Below, piece by piece: positions 15,145-21,296 of a stretch of 24,000 bases of DNA; within the stretch, counting starts at the first letter, position 1; every line of letters starts with the position of its first letter. The notes beneath the pieces are model-generated. The model made no database searches. It saw nothing but the letters and a program-made list of their open reading frames with translations, and was not told the origin of the DNA. A program made the translations under genes and the position numbers. Origin of the DNA: Candidatus Bathyarchaeota archaeon (lineage in GTDB: Archaea; Thermoproteota; Bathyarchaeia; 40CM-2-53-6); the NCBI GenBank assembly GCA_005888695.1, contig VBBH01000098.1, positions 1-24,000 on the forward strand, given 5' to 3'.

Positions 15145-16154
15145 CCTCCAAGCTCCTAGACCAGCTCACAAGCTTTGGACATAAGGTAGACCCAGTCATT
15201 ATCCAAGCCCTTTCCAGATCATCTAACAGCACATTCCGTCCCGCCCTAGAATATCACTTCAAGGCTGGCGGTGGAAAACGAATGCGCGCTACCTTGGTGA
15301 TGCTATCCTGTGCCGCGGCTGGCGGGAAGCTGAGTGATGCTCTTGCACCTGCGGCTGTTGTGGAGTTAATACACAATTATTCCTTGGTTATGGATGATAT
15401 CATCGATCATGGCGAGGTCCGGCGTGGGAAGCCGACAGTCCGAGCCAAGATGGGCGACTCGGTAGCGCTATTAGTTGGAATGTTCTACCGTGAGATAATC
15501 GACGATATCGTCGATGAATGCTCTAGCCGGGATAGGATCAGGAGGAAGTCGGTCGAGGCGATGAAGGAGATTATTGATGGAGAAAGGCTTGATCTTCTTT
15601 TCGAACAGGCTGGCCGTGTGGATCCTTACCTGATTTCAAACCGTGTGTTGGATCCAGACTTTCGAATGTACCTCGACATGATAGGCAAGAAGACCGCGTC
15701 TCTATTCCGGACTGCTGCCATTATCGGGGGCTACGCCGCAAAGGCCGACAGGAAGACGATCGAGAACCTCGGCGAGTTTGGTTGGAAGTCGGGCTTAGCA
15801 TTCCAAGTCATGGATGACGTCTTAGACGTTTATGGACAATCAACTGGCAAAGAGACTGCGAAGGATGTTATCGAGCACAAGTTGGGGAATGCAGCAATAC
15901 TTGTGGCATTGAGACATCTGCCCAAAGCAGGGAGGAGCGAGTTACTATCTATCCTCAGATCAGAAAAGGTGACTAAGACAATGGCCTCGAAGGCTAGAGC
16001 CCTAGCAGCTAGGACACCGGCCGAGTATGAATGTCGGACGGTGGCTATGGAGTACTTGGACGAGGCCAAGAAGCATCTTGATATTTTGGATGGCTCGGAT
16101 TACAAACGGTCGCTCTCCCAACTCGCCGACATGGTCGTCCTCAGAACGTACTAG
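15141..16154 (+). CDS. Polyprenyl (geranylgeranyl-type) diphosphate synthase
   Basis: A 337-residue trans-isoprenyl diphosphate synthase that chains isopentenyl diphosphate onto allylic primers, supplying archaeal membrane lipids. First Asp-rich motif: DDIID at about 85-89, in MDDIIDHGEVRRGKPTV. Second: DDVLD at about 225-229, in FQVMDDVLDVYGQ. The IPP-binding GGGKRMR occurs near residue 45 and the GKETAKDVIEHKLG loop near 233. Chain length (C20, C25 or longer) cannot be fixed by eye. The start overlaps the eL13 stop by four bases. It converges on isopentenyl phosphate kinase, the two stops sharing CTAG at 16151-16154, so two isoprenoid genes adjoin on opposite strands. Confidence 0.93.
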   Translation: MTSKLLDQLTSFGHKVDPVIIQALSRSSNSTFRPALEYHFKAGGGKRMRATLVMLSCAAAGGKLSDALAPAAVVELIHNYSLVMDDIIDHGEVRRGKPTVRAKMGDSVALLVGMFYREIIDDIVDECSSRDRIRRKSVEAMKEIIDGERLDLLFEQAGRVDPYLISNRVLDPDFRMYLDMIGKKTASLFRTAAIIGGYAAKADRKTIENLGEFGWKSGLAFQVMDDVLDVYGQSTGKETAKDVIEHKLGNAAILVALRHLPKAGRSELLSILRSEKVTKTMASKARALAARTPAEYECRTVAMEYLDEAKKHLDILDGSDYKRSLSQLADMVVLRTY

Positions 16155-16978
16155 TTCACGCGTGGCTTTCTCCATGTCTCAAATCTAGTGCATTCAAGCC
16201 CCTGACTCTTGCCCGACAACAACGCTTCGAGCATCCCTTCTCGTCGAAGATTGAAGATGTAGGATTCGCAACCGTTCTTGGCAAGTATTACTGCTTGCGA
16301 GAACTTGGCCAGCATCCCGCCTGTCACGTCCCCAGGTGGACTTTTCCGGAGCGCTGCACGTATCTTTCGATAATTCTTTTTGTTTACTTCCTTGACCAGT
16401 TGGGCTGTTTTCGATCTCTTTGGGTCTGCACTATAGATGCCGTCAACATCCGATCCGAACAGCACGTTGGAGGCTTTCAATTTCAAGGCGAAGAGTGAGG
16501 CGAGCTGGTCGGCGGAGACTATGCTGAATCCAATTTTGCTATCCATTACAACATCTCCATGCGAAAGCGGGACTAGGCCGAGGCGTAGAGCGTCCGTGAT
16601 CGGATCCAGAAAAGCCCTTGAAAGGCTTCCTTGGCTCGTCTCCATGTAGCTCATGGGCCTAAAAGGTACAAAGCCCACATTCCTCTGAAGTAAAGCTACC
16701 TGTATGATCCGGGAAAGTTGGTCCAGATAGAGTTCCGTCTCATCCAATGCTTTGAACTGTGAACGATCCTTGAACCCTTTTGCGAGGTTTCCCCTCTTAG
16801 CAAAGGGGTGGGCGAATGATCCGCCGCCGTGAAGCAGAATCATGAGCCTTTTGTATTTAGCTATCTGGTCGGCCGATCGATGAATCGTGACAAGATCGGG
16901 AGTTAGTTTTCTCGATTTGTCAGTAATCGCAGAGCCTCCCAGCTTCAATACAGTGAGCTGTTTCATTCCATCTAGCAC
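16151..16978 (-). CDS. Isopentenyl phosphate kinase
   Basis: A 275-residue amino-acid-kinase-fold enzyme that phosphorylates isopentenyl phosphate to isopentenyl diphosphate in the archaeal alternative mevalonate pathway. Seen: VLKLGGSAITDK at the N-terminus (nucleotide-binding Lys and Gly), HGGGSFAHP at residues 50-58 with the second His in the position of the family's catalytic His, LSHGDVVMD, FGSDVDGIYSADP and PPGDVTGGM (Asp-x-Thr-Gly-Gly). Length is normal. GTG at 16978 is chosen because a TATA box lies 25 bases upstream, implying a leaderless message; the ATG at 16966 is the alternative and loses only four residues. It converges on the prenyl synthase that would use its product. Confidence 0.93.
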   Translation of the reverse strand: MLDGMKQLTVLKLGGSAITDKSRKLTPDLVTIHRSADQIAKYKRLMILLHGGGSFAHPFAKRGNLAKGFKDRSQFKALDETELYLDQLSRIIQVALLQRNVGFVPFRPMSYMETSQGSLSRAFLDPITDALRLGLVPLSHGDVVMDSKIGFSIVSADQLASLFALKLKASNVLFGSDVDGIYSADPKRSKTAQLVKEVNKKNYRKIRAALRKSPPGDVTGGMLAKFSQAVILAKNGCESYIFNLRREGMLEALLSGKSQGLECTRFETWRKPRVN

Positions 16979-16987
16979 GTGACCGAA

Positions 16988-17006
16988 CCGTTAACGGCCT
17001 TTTTAG
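16988..17006 (-). promoter_or_regulatory. Promoter of isopentenyl phosphate kinase with a palindrome
   Basis: Minus-strand CTAAAAAG (17006-16999) is a TATA-like box 25 bases before the GTG start. Immediately downstream, between it and the start, is the perfect 10-base palindrome CCGTTAACGG (16988-16997). A site there would interfere with RNA polymerase, so it could be an operator. No regulator is assigned. Confidence 0.5.
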
Positions 17007-17085
17007 CGACTTCGATATGGCCCTCTGTTAACTAACCTTCACTCGCAAATGACCTTGACAATGGTTCCCAAGTAACATTCTGCTT

Positions 17086-17358
17086 ATGATGAACGGGAAA
17101 GCGGATTGTCTCCGGATGGCATTGTCGCTAGTCAAAGCCGCGTCCAATATCGGACCGGTAGCATTGGAGGATATTGAGCAGCGAATAGTCCAGTCTCTGG
17201 GCGAGAGACCCAGTAGCTCGATAAGCGAGGTTGCAGAACAGTTGAGTATAAACAGATCAACCGCCTCAAAATACCTACATGTTCTCAAAGCCAAGGGCAA
17301 AGTCGATTGTCGACAAGTTGGTCCTGTGAAGCTCTGGTCGGTCGGAGGCGCGATATAA
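17086..17358 (+). CDS. Winged helix-turn-helix transcriptional regulator
   Basis: A 90-residue DNA-binding protein. Residues about 40-85 form an ArsR/MarR-like winged helix: SSISEVAEQLSINRSTASKY is a helix-turn-helix, then LHVLKAKGKVDCRQVGPVKLW is the recognition-helix end and the beta wing. The N-terminal 35 residues are predicted helical and contain two Cys, too sparse for a metal site. No effector domain is present. The ATG at 17086 is followed by a second ATG at 17089. The next gene starts one base after its TAA stop and carries GGAGG at 17344-17348, so both are very likely cotranscribed. It probably regulates the KaiC-like genes or acts with them, but this is inference from position. Confidence 0.78.
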   Translation: MMNGKADCLRMALSLVKAASNIGPVALEDIEQRIVQSLGERPSSSISEVAEQLSINRSTASKYLHVLKAKGKVDCRQVGPVKLWSVGGAI

Positions 17359-17359
17359 C

Positions 17360-18121
17360 ATGTTGGACTCTCGACGCGCCAATATCAATGGTCAGATCGA
17401 CAAACCGGTCAATGCTCCTACGAGCAACAGAGTTCCAACAGGCATCGTAAGTCTTGACCGTATCATCGAAGGCGGACTCTGTCGAGGAGACACTATCATC
17501 GTCGCCGGTCAGCCTGGAACAGGCAAAACAACTTTGGGGCTGCAGTTCCTCTATCATGGCGCCACAAAGTGTGGAGAGAACGGTGTCTATGCCTCGGTGA
17601 TAGAGAGCAGTGAGAGGTTGAAGCGCAACGGTTCCAGGTTCGGATGGGACTTCAATCGTTTAGAGGCAGAGAACAAGGTTTCGCTGGTCTCTCTTCAACA
17701 GACCATGAAGGCAGGAGTAAGCACTACTCTCGAGACAGTACTGGAAGCGCTCCATTCCATCAACGCAAAACGTCTCGTCTTCGACTCATTATCAGCTCTG
17801 ATGGCCAGCTTCGAGAGCAAGGCGGAAGCGCGCAGCTTCCTCCATATCATGCTAAAATTCCTCGAATCCGCCCAGTGTACCACCCTAATGATTAGTGAGG
17901 TCCCGTGGGGGAAGAGACAGCTTGGGACTAGCTTCGAAGAATTCCTGGGAGATGGACTCATCATTTTGGATGCGAACTTCGATAATTCACGTGTGCGACG
18001 GCGTGTCTATATCCCCAAGATGAGGGGAACAGAGCATCGTCTAGAAGGCTACGACTATTACATAACAAAGGACGGATTCTCACTAGCGCCGACACCGATC
18101 CCACCTGACAAGATACGATAA
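17360..18121 (+). CDS. KaiC-like RecA-superfamily ATPase, single domain
   Basis: A 253-residue archaeal KaiC-domain protein. GIVSLDRIIEGGLCRGDTII is the usual entry strand, and Walker A is GQPGTGKTT (residues 50-58). RLVFDSLSALM near 136-146 is Walker B. SRFGWDFNRLEAENKVSLVS and the late KMRGTEHRLEGYDYYITKDG are typical of KaiC domains. The site that in KaiC usually holds Glu-Glu after the second strand reads VIESSE, so only one Glu remains in place. It has one KaiC domain where cyanobacterial KaiC has two, as is common in archaea, where roles are mostly unknown (signalling, motility, gene control). Start ATG 17360 has a GGAGG 11 bases upstream. It follows the wHTH gene and precedes a second KaiC gene. 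Confidence 0.9.
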   Translation: MLDSRRANINGQIDKPVNAPTSNRVPTGIVSLDRIIEGGLCRGDTIIVAGQPGTGKTTLGLQFLYHGATKCGENGVYASVIESSERLKRNGSRFGWDFNRLEAENKVSLVSLQQTMKAGVSTTLETVLEALHSINAKRLVFDSLSALMASFESKAEARSFLHIMLKFLESAQCTTLMISEVPWGKRQLGTSFEEFLGDGLIILDANFDNSRVRRRVYIPKMRGTEHRLEGYDYYITKDGFSLAPTPIPPDKIR

Positions 18122-18185
18122 TCAGTCGATCAGTATGGCTTCGGACGGCTAGGAATACTGAACGGCGGTCTGGAGACGATACATA

Positions 18186-19265
18186 GTGACTGCAGTAAGC
18201 ACAAATAGTAACTCCGAGCCAGTGAAGTCTTCTAGCCTTAAGCATGATCTGCTCGAGAAACTGATCGGCTCCGAGATCAAGGCCGAGCTCCTCATGTACT
18301 TTCACGATTATCCGGATTCGACGGATACTGTCGAGAATATTGCCAAGAAGATCCATCGTGACCCGAAGGAGATAGAGCAAGACGTTACTGATCTGGTAGA
18401 GTTAGGCCTCTTGCAGGAGGTAAGAGTGGTCTCGTTCAATAAGAACCGAGACCAAGAACTCCAGAGAGAAATTTCCAAGCGGCTGACGTCGCCTAGTTCT
18501 TACGAAGAGCAGGCGGCGATCTCGCAACGTGAGCCAAGCGGGATACCCATGCTAGATCAGCTCCTACCGGATGGATACCCAACACAAGCTGTCTCTTTGA
18601 TAATGGGGGATCCGGCCACTGGCAAGACTACAATGATAGTTCAGATGGTCGTGGAGGCCTTGAAGAAAGGGAAGGATGTGGTATATGCGGCACTGGACGA
18701 TTTCCCAGACAATATCCGAGAATCGATGAGAATCATGGGGGTAGATCCCAGAAAATATGAGACAGAGGGTCGGCGACGGTTGGTTTTCATCGACTGCTAC
18801 TCCTTCCTGGTCGGAGTTAGAAGTAAGGAGCTATACAGCGTAGACCCACAGCTACTCTCCGACCTTAGCATAATCGTCTCCAAGGCATTGTCAGATCCGA
18901 GAGATTCAGCCCGCGTACTCTTCGCCCTCGACAGTTTCACAACATTGATCCAGCGCTGCGGAGTGCGTCCTTCGTTCGATTTCCTTCATACTCTTGTTGC
19001 CAAGATTCGAAGTGTAAAGGCAAGTTGTTGTTTGTCATTGTCCCGGAAGGCGTTCCATCCGGCCATCATAGCCGCTATTCAGGATAAGGTGGATGGAGTG
19101 ATCGAGATGAAAGCGGAGGATACTTTGGAGGGGTTAGTTAGATACGTTCGGATTCCAAAGATGCGGGGTGCTCGGCATATCTCTTCATGGGTCCCTTATG
19201 GAAGAGACCCCGCTATCGGGACGATATTGCCGGCCGGAAAGTCTGACAAGCAACTGCAAGCTTAG
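18186..19265 (+). CDS. wHTH-KaiC fusion ATPase
   Basis: A 359-residue protein. Residues about 20-90 form a winged helix (KAELLMYFHDYPDSTDTVEN, IHRDPKEIEQDVTDLVELGL, then LQEVRVVSF). A linker follows, and from about residue 118 a KaiC/RecA domain begins: SGIPMLDQLLPDGYPTQAVS, Walker A GDPATGKTT near 141-149, and Walker B RVLFALDSFTTL. IPKMRGARHISSWVPYG is the KMRG region near the end. The catalytic-pair position reads ALDDFPDN, Asp-Asp instead of the usual Glu-Glu. GTG at 18186 has GGAG about 10 bases upstream. It lies 64 bases after the first KaiC gene, probably in one transcript, and the pair share fold but little sequence. An ATP-dependent DNA-binding or regulatory switch is inferred from the domain pairing. 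Confidence 0.87.
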   Translation: MTAVSTNSNSEPVKSSSLKHDLLEKLIGSEIKAELLMYFHDYPDSTDTVENIAKKIHRDPKEIEQDVTDLVELGLLQEVRVVSFNKNRDQELQREISKRLTSPSSYEEQAAISQREPSGIPMLDQLLPDGYPTQAVSLIMGDPATGKTTMIVQMVVEALKKGKDVVYAALDDFPDNIRESMRIMGVDPRKYETEGRRRLVFIDCYSFLVGVRSKELYSVDPQLLSDLSIIVSKALSDPRDSARVLFALDSFTTLIQRCGVRPSFDFLHTLVAKIRSVKASCCLSLSRKAFHPAIIAAIQDKVDGVIEMKAEDTLEGLVRYVRIPKMRGARHISSWVPYGRDPAIGTILPAGKSDKQLQA

Positions 19266-19274
19266 ATTCTGCGA

Positions 19275-19298
19275 TCGGTTACTACGGATAGTAACTGA
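19275..19298. terminator. Hairpin between convergent genes
   Basis: A 10-pair stem (TCGGTTACTA with TAGTAACTGA, one G-T pair) encloses a four-base CGGA loop. It sits 9 bases after the wHTH-KaiC stop and 23 bases after the eS24 stop on the other strand, so it could end or protect both transcripts. A further palindrome, GGTTAACC, follows at 19300-19307. There is no T run, so classical intrinsic termination is not certain. Confidence 0.55.
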
Positions 19299-19321
19299 CG
19301 GTTAACCAATGATTCCCAGAT

Positions 19322-19807
19322 CTACTTCTTTGGTTTTTCCTTCGCTGGTGCGGCAGGAGGTGTAACTGCTGGTTTTGCGGCGGGTGCCGGTGTTGCGGCG
19401 GGCTTCGAGGCTGGTCCTGGAGCTGAAGCAGGTTTTTCGGCTGGTTTCGGTGTTGCGGGCTTTGGCGCTGCTGCGGGCGCAGGTTTTGCGGCTTCCTCTG
19501 ATTTCTTACCCTTCGAAACTCTCTGATCCTTTGGAAGGTTTCGATTCTTGACAAATGCTGGCACTGACTTGCCTTTGACCTGTGGCTTGTCGTAGACTTC
19601 GACCACGCAGACGGCGTTGGATCCTCCGGTTCTTGTTGCTATGCTGCGGACGTAGACTTGTTCCATACTGGTCTTGTAGTGATCAGAGGCCATCTTACGA
19701 ACTGTGACGCGGTCCGGAGTGCCTGCACCCGAGTGTGGGATGATCAATCTAACTTCGCGTCGTCCCAGTAACGGGTTCACTTTTTCATCTAGTACTTGGA
19801 GGCTCAT
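19322..19807 (-). CDS. rps24e: 30S ribosomal protein eS24 with Ala/Pro/Lys-rich tail
   Basis: A 161-residue small-subunit protein. The first about 100 residues are the eS24 fold: NPLLGRREVRLIIPHSGAGT, PDRVTVRKMASDHYKT, then YVRSIATRTGGSNAVCVVEV and YDKPQVKGKSVPAFV. The rest (about 55 residues) is a low-complexity run of Ala, Pro and Lys (repeats such as PAPAAAPKPATPKPAEKPA). Archaeal eS24 is usually about 100-120 residues, so the tail is an extension. It is in frame and ends in a TAG, with no sign of frameshift. The ATG at 19807 overlaps the eS6 stop by four bases, so the two are translationally coupled. Confidence 0.92.
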   Translation of the reverse strand: MSLQVLDEKVNPLLGRREVRLIIPHSGAGTPDRVTVRKMASDHYKTSMEQVYVRSIATRTGGSNAVCVVEVYDKPQVKGKSVPAFVKNRNLPKDQRVSKGKKSEEAAKPAPAAAPKPATPKPAEKPASAPGPASKPAATPAPAAKPAVTPPAAPAKEKPKK

Positions 19808-20259
19808 TTCTTACCTGCCCCTTTCTTTCCACCGGCTTTAGGCTTCTCCTCTTTCTTCCCAGCCTCGCTTTCACCACTCTTAGCCGCGGCGGCGGGTTCG
19901 GGCAATGATAATTGGCCTTCTACGACTACACTGTTAACCTGCATCGTCTCATCGCCGACCACTCGTCCCCTTACGAGTTTCCGTCGACGTTCACCATCAA
20001 CCTTCGACCTGAACCCTACACCTTTTGTTAGCAGGGCTTTCTTCTTGGCGGTTCCTTGAATGTCCCATCGCATCGGGATACCATCTTTGTCCGTACCGCC
20101 GGTTATCTTGAGCATGACAGTTCCAATGTTCAACAACCTACCATCAACCGACTCTCCTATCCCCTTCCCAACTAGAGGCTGAGCCCTAACCCCTTCAAGA
20201 GCGACGGGCCTGGTGGTCTTTGCCTTCGGGTCCGAAACATTGAGCGTGAACTTTGCCAT
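19804..20259 (-). CDS. rps6e: 30S ribosomal protein eS6
   Basis: A 151-residue small-subunit protein. The eS6 core is evident: FTLNVSDPKAKTTRPVALEG, LVGKGIGESVDG, LKITGGTDKDGIPMRWDIQG, then RRRKLVRGRVVGDETMQVN. The final about 30 residues are Ala/Lys/Gly/Glu-rich (KKEEKPKAGGKKGAGKK), a basic low-complexity tail like that of its partner eS24. Length is slightly above the usual 120-135 because of it. ATG at 20259 lies about 45 bases after a TATA box. It is the first gene of a two-gene transcript with eS24. Confidence 0.94.
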   Translation of the reverse strand: MAKFTLNVSDPKAKTTRPVALEGVRAQPLVGKGIGESVDGRLLNIGTVMLKITGGTDKDGIPMRWDIQGTAKKKALLTKGVGFRSKVDGERRRKLVRGRVVGDETMQVNSVVVEGQLSLPEPAAAAKSGESEAGKKEEKPKAGGKKGAGKK

Positions 20260-20302
20260 ACGATAGTCCCGGTTCTATTTCCTCGACGCGACTCCCTCTG
20301 CC

Positions 20303-20312
20303 CTATAAAATA
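20303..20312 (-). promoter_or_regulatory. TATA box for eS6-eS24, possibly bidirectional
   Basis: Minus-strand TATTTTATAG, about 45-50 bases before the eS6 ATG, is a strong archaeal TATA match. The complementary plus-strand CTATAAAATA also reads as a TATA box and could serve the small membrane-protein gene starting at 20406. Confidence 0.6.
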
Positions 20313-20405
20313 GAGCTTTGGTCGGAAAGCATCCGTTCGAGATTGGCCTCAACTACAAGTTTGGTAAGCTGTAATTCTAAGGGTGAAACGTATTGGAAAG
20401 CTGAA

Positions 20406-20684
20406 ATGGTGAGAAACATCGACCCGATCACAGGCGCGATAGGGATCGTTCTCGTAGACTTCGCAGCACTGATTCTCATAAGCAAGGTATTTTCTCCAAG
20501 TCACAGTATAGCCTCACAGGAAAACTTCTCATTATCAGAGGCTCTTGGATTCTTGTTGGGTCTAGGTTGGTTTCTGACCACAAAGGGATTTCTTCGTTGG
20601 TCTAAATATGTCTGTGTATCATTGGGAAATTTTTTAGGAATCCTAGGTGTCGTTTTCATGTACGGCCTTCTCACTTTTTCCTGA
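20406..20684 (+). CDS. Small membrane protein, unknown function
   Basis: A 92-residue protein starting at ATG 20406 (MVRNIDPITGAIGIVLVDF). Three hydrophobic segments are visible: IVLVDFAALILISKVF, ALGFLLGLGWFLTT and LGNFLGILGVVFMYGLLTF, consistent with a three-helix inner-membrane protein. The open frame extends upstream to 20253, but that stretch overlaps the eS6 start and promoter, so the internal ATG is preferred. I recognise no family. It is transcribed away from eS6 and converges on another small membrane protein. Confidence 0.6.
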   Translation: MVRNIDPITGAIGIVLVDFAALILISKVFSPSHSIASQENFSLSEALGFLLGLGWFLTTKGFLRWSKYVCVSLGNFLGILGVVFMYGLLTFS

Positions 20685-20795
20685 TCTTATGAGACGTGAT
20701 ATGTGTTTCTTGACCTCGATCTCTCCGAGTTGAAGACGGAAAGGCTGACCGACAGTTTGTTCAATTTGTGATGGCGGTTGTAGATGAATACGGCG

Positions 20796-21263
20796 TTAGG
20801 TGGGAGGCAATTGCTGGTTTGGAGTTTGATGAGGCGACTTCCAATTGATACCCGCTAGGCTTCCTGCTAATCCGACTAGGGGACCGACGCTTGCGAATAG
20901 CGTGAAAAGATTGGCGGTCCCATTGAAGGGGGAGTAGAGGAAGTAGAACGAGCCCGTTAGGTCTACCAATGACGCGATTAGAATGATCGCTCCCCAAGCG
21001 GAATGTCTTCTTGGTCGAAAATACAACAATGAACCTCCAGAACAAATGACCAGACCCACAACAAGCGTAAAATCGAACAAAGGGTTAGCAAGAGCGACTG
21101 TAAGGTTCATCGAAGCAATCAGGGCCGCCAACGAAAGGGTCAAGGCCCCACCTACAAGTGAAAGTATGATGCCAAGTGTCGGTCTTGCTTGGACCACAGG
21201 AGCAAATTCAGCGATAGTGTGATACTTAACATGTTGTACGCTATGAGCTAACGAGTGGCCCAA
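20796..21263 (-). CDS. Four-helix membrane protein, unknown function
   Basis: A protein of up to 155 residues with four hydrophobic stretches: LGIILSLVGGALTLSLAAL, FDFTLVVGLVICSGGSLLYF, WGAIILIASLVDLTGSFYFL and LFTLFASVGPLVGLAGSLAG, in an evenly spaced arrangement like that of small archaeal four-helix proteins (DUF-type). The C-terminus is polar (KSPHQTPNQQLPP). The TTG start at 21263 is uncertain; GTG at 21197 would drop the first 22 hydrophilic residues and has an AT-rich TTAAGTAT about 30 bases upstream. It follows aIF5B on the same strand by 33 bases and could share its transcript. Confidence 0.65.
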   Translation of the reverse strand: MGHSLAHSVQHVKYHTIAEFAPVVQARPTLGIILSLVGGALTLSLAALIASMNLTVALANPLFDFTLVVGLVICSGGSLLYFRPRRHSAWGAIILIASLVDLTGSFYFLYSPFNGTANLFTLFASVGPLVGLAGSLAGINWKSPHQTPNQQLPPT

Positions 21264-21296
21264 TCATAAGCCAGCACTGAAGTCGGTTCGTAGAGT

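Noticed and set aside
19340..19490. GC-rich repetitive DNA as a CRISPR-like or satellite repeat
   Set aside because: The repeats are irregular and encode the Ala/Pro/Lys tail of eS24; no constant repeat with unique spacers is present.
20253..20405. N-terminal extension of the three-helix membrane protein (start at 20253)
   Set aside because: It would overlap the eS6 start codon and its TATA box; the ATG at 20406 gives a normal membrane-protein N-terminus.
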